Assembly: GCA_015058945.1 (NCBI GenBank)
Contig: SVBF01000008.1
Span: 1-40,310 of the forward strand
Direction of reading: 5' to 3'
Origin: Erysipelotrichaceae bacterium
GTDB lineage: Bacteria > Bacillota_I > Bacilli_A > RFN20 > CAG-826
DNA length: 40,310 nucleotides
Shown: positions 39,425 through 40,310 of the stretch, one piece after another
Layout of the letters: each line of letters begins with the position of its first letter
Position numbering within the stretch: the stretch's first letter is position 1
Translations under genes and position numbers: made by a program
The notes under the pieces: model-generated
What the model was told of the DNA's origin: nothing
What the model saw: only the letters and a program-made list of their open reading frames with translations
Databases searched by the model: none

Positions 39425-40165
39425 ATGCAAAAACTAATCGATTTATTACGCAAACCCGCGAAATGGGTCGTCATCGGCGGCCTTGCGGCGTATTTCCTCT
39501 TCATCTTCATCGCGCAAATCGGAATGATGGCCAACGCCGATCCGGTTTACATCCTCCAAGCTCTGCTCTCGCTTGCGGCCAACGGAATCTTGATCGCCGC
39601 CTTGATCATGGCGATGCTCCTTGGCAAAAAGGAAGTCGCCCGCCTCATCGGCGGCGGTTTGGCGATTTACGCCATCATCTCCGGCGCCATCAGCTTCAAT
39701 TTGGTCAGCATGGCGGCGGCCGTTCTCCACATCTTTGGCGTTATCTCGCTGCTAATGACCGTCGTGCTTACGCTGCTCCTTTTGTTCAAGCCCAACATCC
39801 AGCGTGCCGGGTTGCTCCGTTTGTTGACCCTCGCCGGCGTCGCCGGGTACTGCGCCTTCTCCATCGCCGTCTTCATCGCCGCCATGGTCGAAGCGGGACA
39901 AGACGGAAGCCCTTGGTTCGTATTCCTCGAATATATCGCGGTCTACCTCATCCTCCCGGTCTCCCTCTTCTTCGGTTTCCTCCTTCTCCAGCCCGCTGAA
40001 GAAGGTGAAGTAAACGTCCCTGCCGAGCAAGAGCCTGAGACCGAAGAGCCGGCGGAAGAAAAAGAGCCTGAAGTTCCGGATACCGAACCCGAGGAAGAAC
40101 CGAAGGCGGAAGAGCCTGAAGAACCTAAGGGCGAGGAAGAGACGCCCGAAGGCGAAGACAAATAA
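39425..40165 (+). CDS. Integral membrane protein with acidic Pro/Glu-rich tail, unknown function
   Basis: The 246-residue protein has about six hydrophobic helices between residues 13 and 188. A tail of about 55 residues consists almost wholly of Glu, Pro, Lys and Thr (EPETEEPAEEKEPEVPDTEP as an example) and ends GEDK. The tail is low complexity and likely disordered. The ATG at 39425 has AAAGGGG nine bases upstream, and the membrane part begins there. I recognise no family. Confidence 0.7.
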   Translation: MQKLIDLLRKPAKWVVIGGLAAYFLFIFIAQIGMMANADPVYILQALLSLAANGILIAALIMAMLLGKKEVARLIGGGLAIYAIISGAISFNLVSMAAAVLHIFGVISLLMTVVLTLLLLFKPNIQRAGLLRLLTLAGVAGYCAFSIAVFIAAMVEAGQDGSPWFVFLEYIAVYLILPVSLFFGFLLLQPAEEGEVNVPAEQEPETEEPAEEKEPEVPDTEPEEEPKAEEPEEPKGEEETPEGEDK

Positions 40166-40170
40166 ACATA

Positions 40171-40238
40171 AGGGGCTGTAACAAAACCTCAAGCCAACCA
40201 CTGGCAAGAAGGCGAGGATTACGGCCCCTTTTCTTTTC
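40171..40238 (+). terminator. Large structured terminator
   Basis: GGGGCTGTAA (40172-40181) pairs fully with TTACGGCCCC, with one U-G pair, over a loop of about 36 bases. The loop can form nested CCTC/GAGG and GCCA/TGGC pairs. TTTTCTTTT follows. It comes 6 bases after the stop of the membrane-protein gene. Its ends also resemble short inverted repeats. Confidence 0.7.
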
Positions 40239-40310
40239 AAAACATCCATAATCTGAGTTTTTGCGTAAGCCTCCTTCAGCCATGGGGCGAAGGGGATTCG
40301 CGAAGGCGAC
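40239..40310. other. Window end, no gene assigned
   Basis: A minus-strand frame ending RLRESPSPHG and a stop near 40280 could be the tail of a gene entering from the right, but it is too short to call. Confidence 0.2.

Noticed and set aside
39752..40249. 165-codon minus-strand frame opposite the acidic-tail gene, preceded by AGGAGG
   Set aside because: The AGGAGG is too far (about 17 bases) from the ATG, and the protein is a Phe/Arg/Leu shadow of the Glu/Pro repeat.
1..40310. CRISPR array or integrated prophage
   Set aside because: No regularly spaced repeats, cas genes, integrase or phage structural genes were seen.

Overview
The window looks like chromosome from an uncultured Firmicute of the Bacilli, of the kind related to Mollicutes and Erysipelotrichia and common in animal guts. 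This is inferred from gene content and order: an ecfA1-ecfA2-ecfT-truA run, rplM-rpsI, asnA, smpB-folC, comEB, a GpmA-type mutase and a LASC lipobox. TGA is a stop and TGG is Trp, so the code is standard. The DNA is moderately GC-rich, with AT-richer islands around the Fic gene and the HxlR regulator. No database search was possible, so family names rest on motifs and length.

Layout. Positions 1-144 are the left end of an IS110-family element that leaves the window leftwards. 219-10193 hold mostly minus-strand housekeeping and accessory genes: a Wzz-like polysaccharide co-polymerase, an M32 carboxypeptidase overlapping a formate/nitrite channel, asnA (plus strand), a Fic protein, tRNA-Leu, a GNAT acetyltransferase, a 48-residue protein, rarA, an HxlR regulator (plus strand) and an acyl-ACP thioesterase. 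tRNA-Val and tRNA-Thr follow, then a complete IS110 element (about 10535-12061) inserted just behind the tRNA-Thr terminator, then an SDR oxidoreductase, tRNA-Ile, rplM-rpsI, an orphan AbiEi-like antitoxin and yebC. A long minus-strand operon (20364 down to 15604) carries comEB, a small membrane protein, the ECF energising module (ecfA1, ecfA2, ecfT), truA and a PHP phosphatase. A GH13 glucosidase, a 45-residue protein and the smpB-folC-ECF S component-52-residue protein operon follow, then a DUF4353-like lipoprotein and gpmA.

26950-38723 is a surface-polysaccharide locus: NAD-sugar epimerase, MTA/SAH nucleosidase, a priming phosphoglycosyl transferase, two GT4 and one GT2 glycosyltransferases, a Wzy-like polymerase/ligase, a 952-residue flippase fused to an extra membrane module, UDP-glucose dehydrogenase and a probable GT-A enzyme. 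Together they would make a sugar nucleotide, prime undecaprenyl phosphate, extend, flip and polymerise a repeat unit. The Wzz-like protein that could set chain length lies about 25 kb away. Two membrane proteins of unknown function close the window.

The most interesting signals are these. (1) A likely IS110 bridge RNA: a loop in the element's leader repeats 14 of 14 bases of its own left insertion flank, and the second copy carries a different loop that partly matches its own flank. (2) The flippase fused to a module with MacB/FtsX-permease-like topology. (3) A set of genes whose -10 box lies 6-7 bases before the start codon, predicting leaderless mRNAs. (4) Three convergent gene pairs overlapping by the same four bases.
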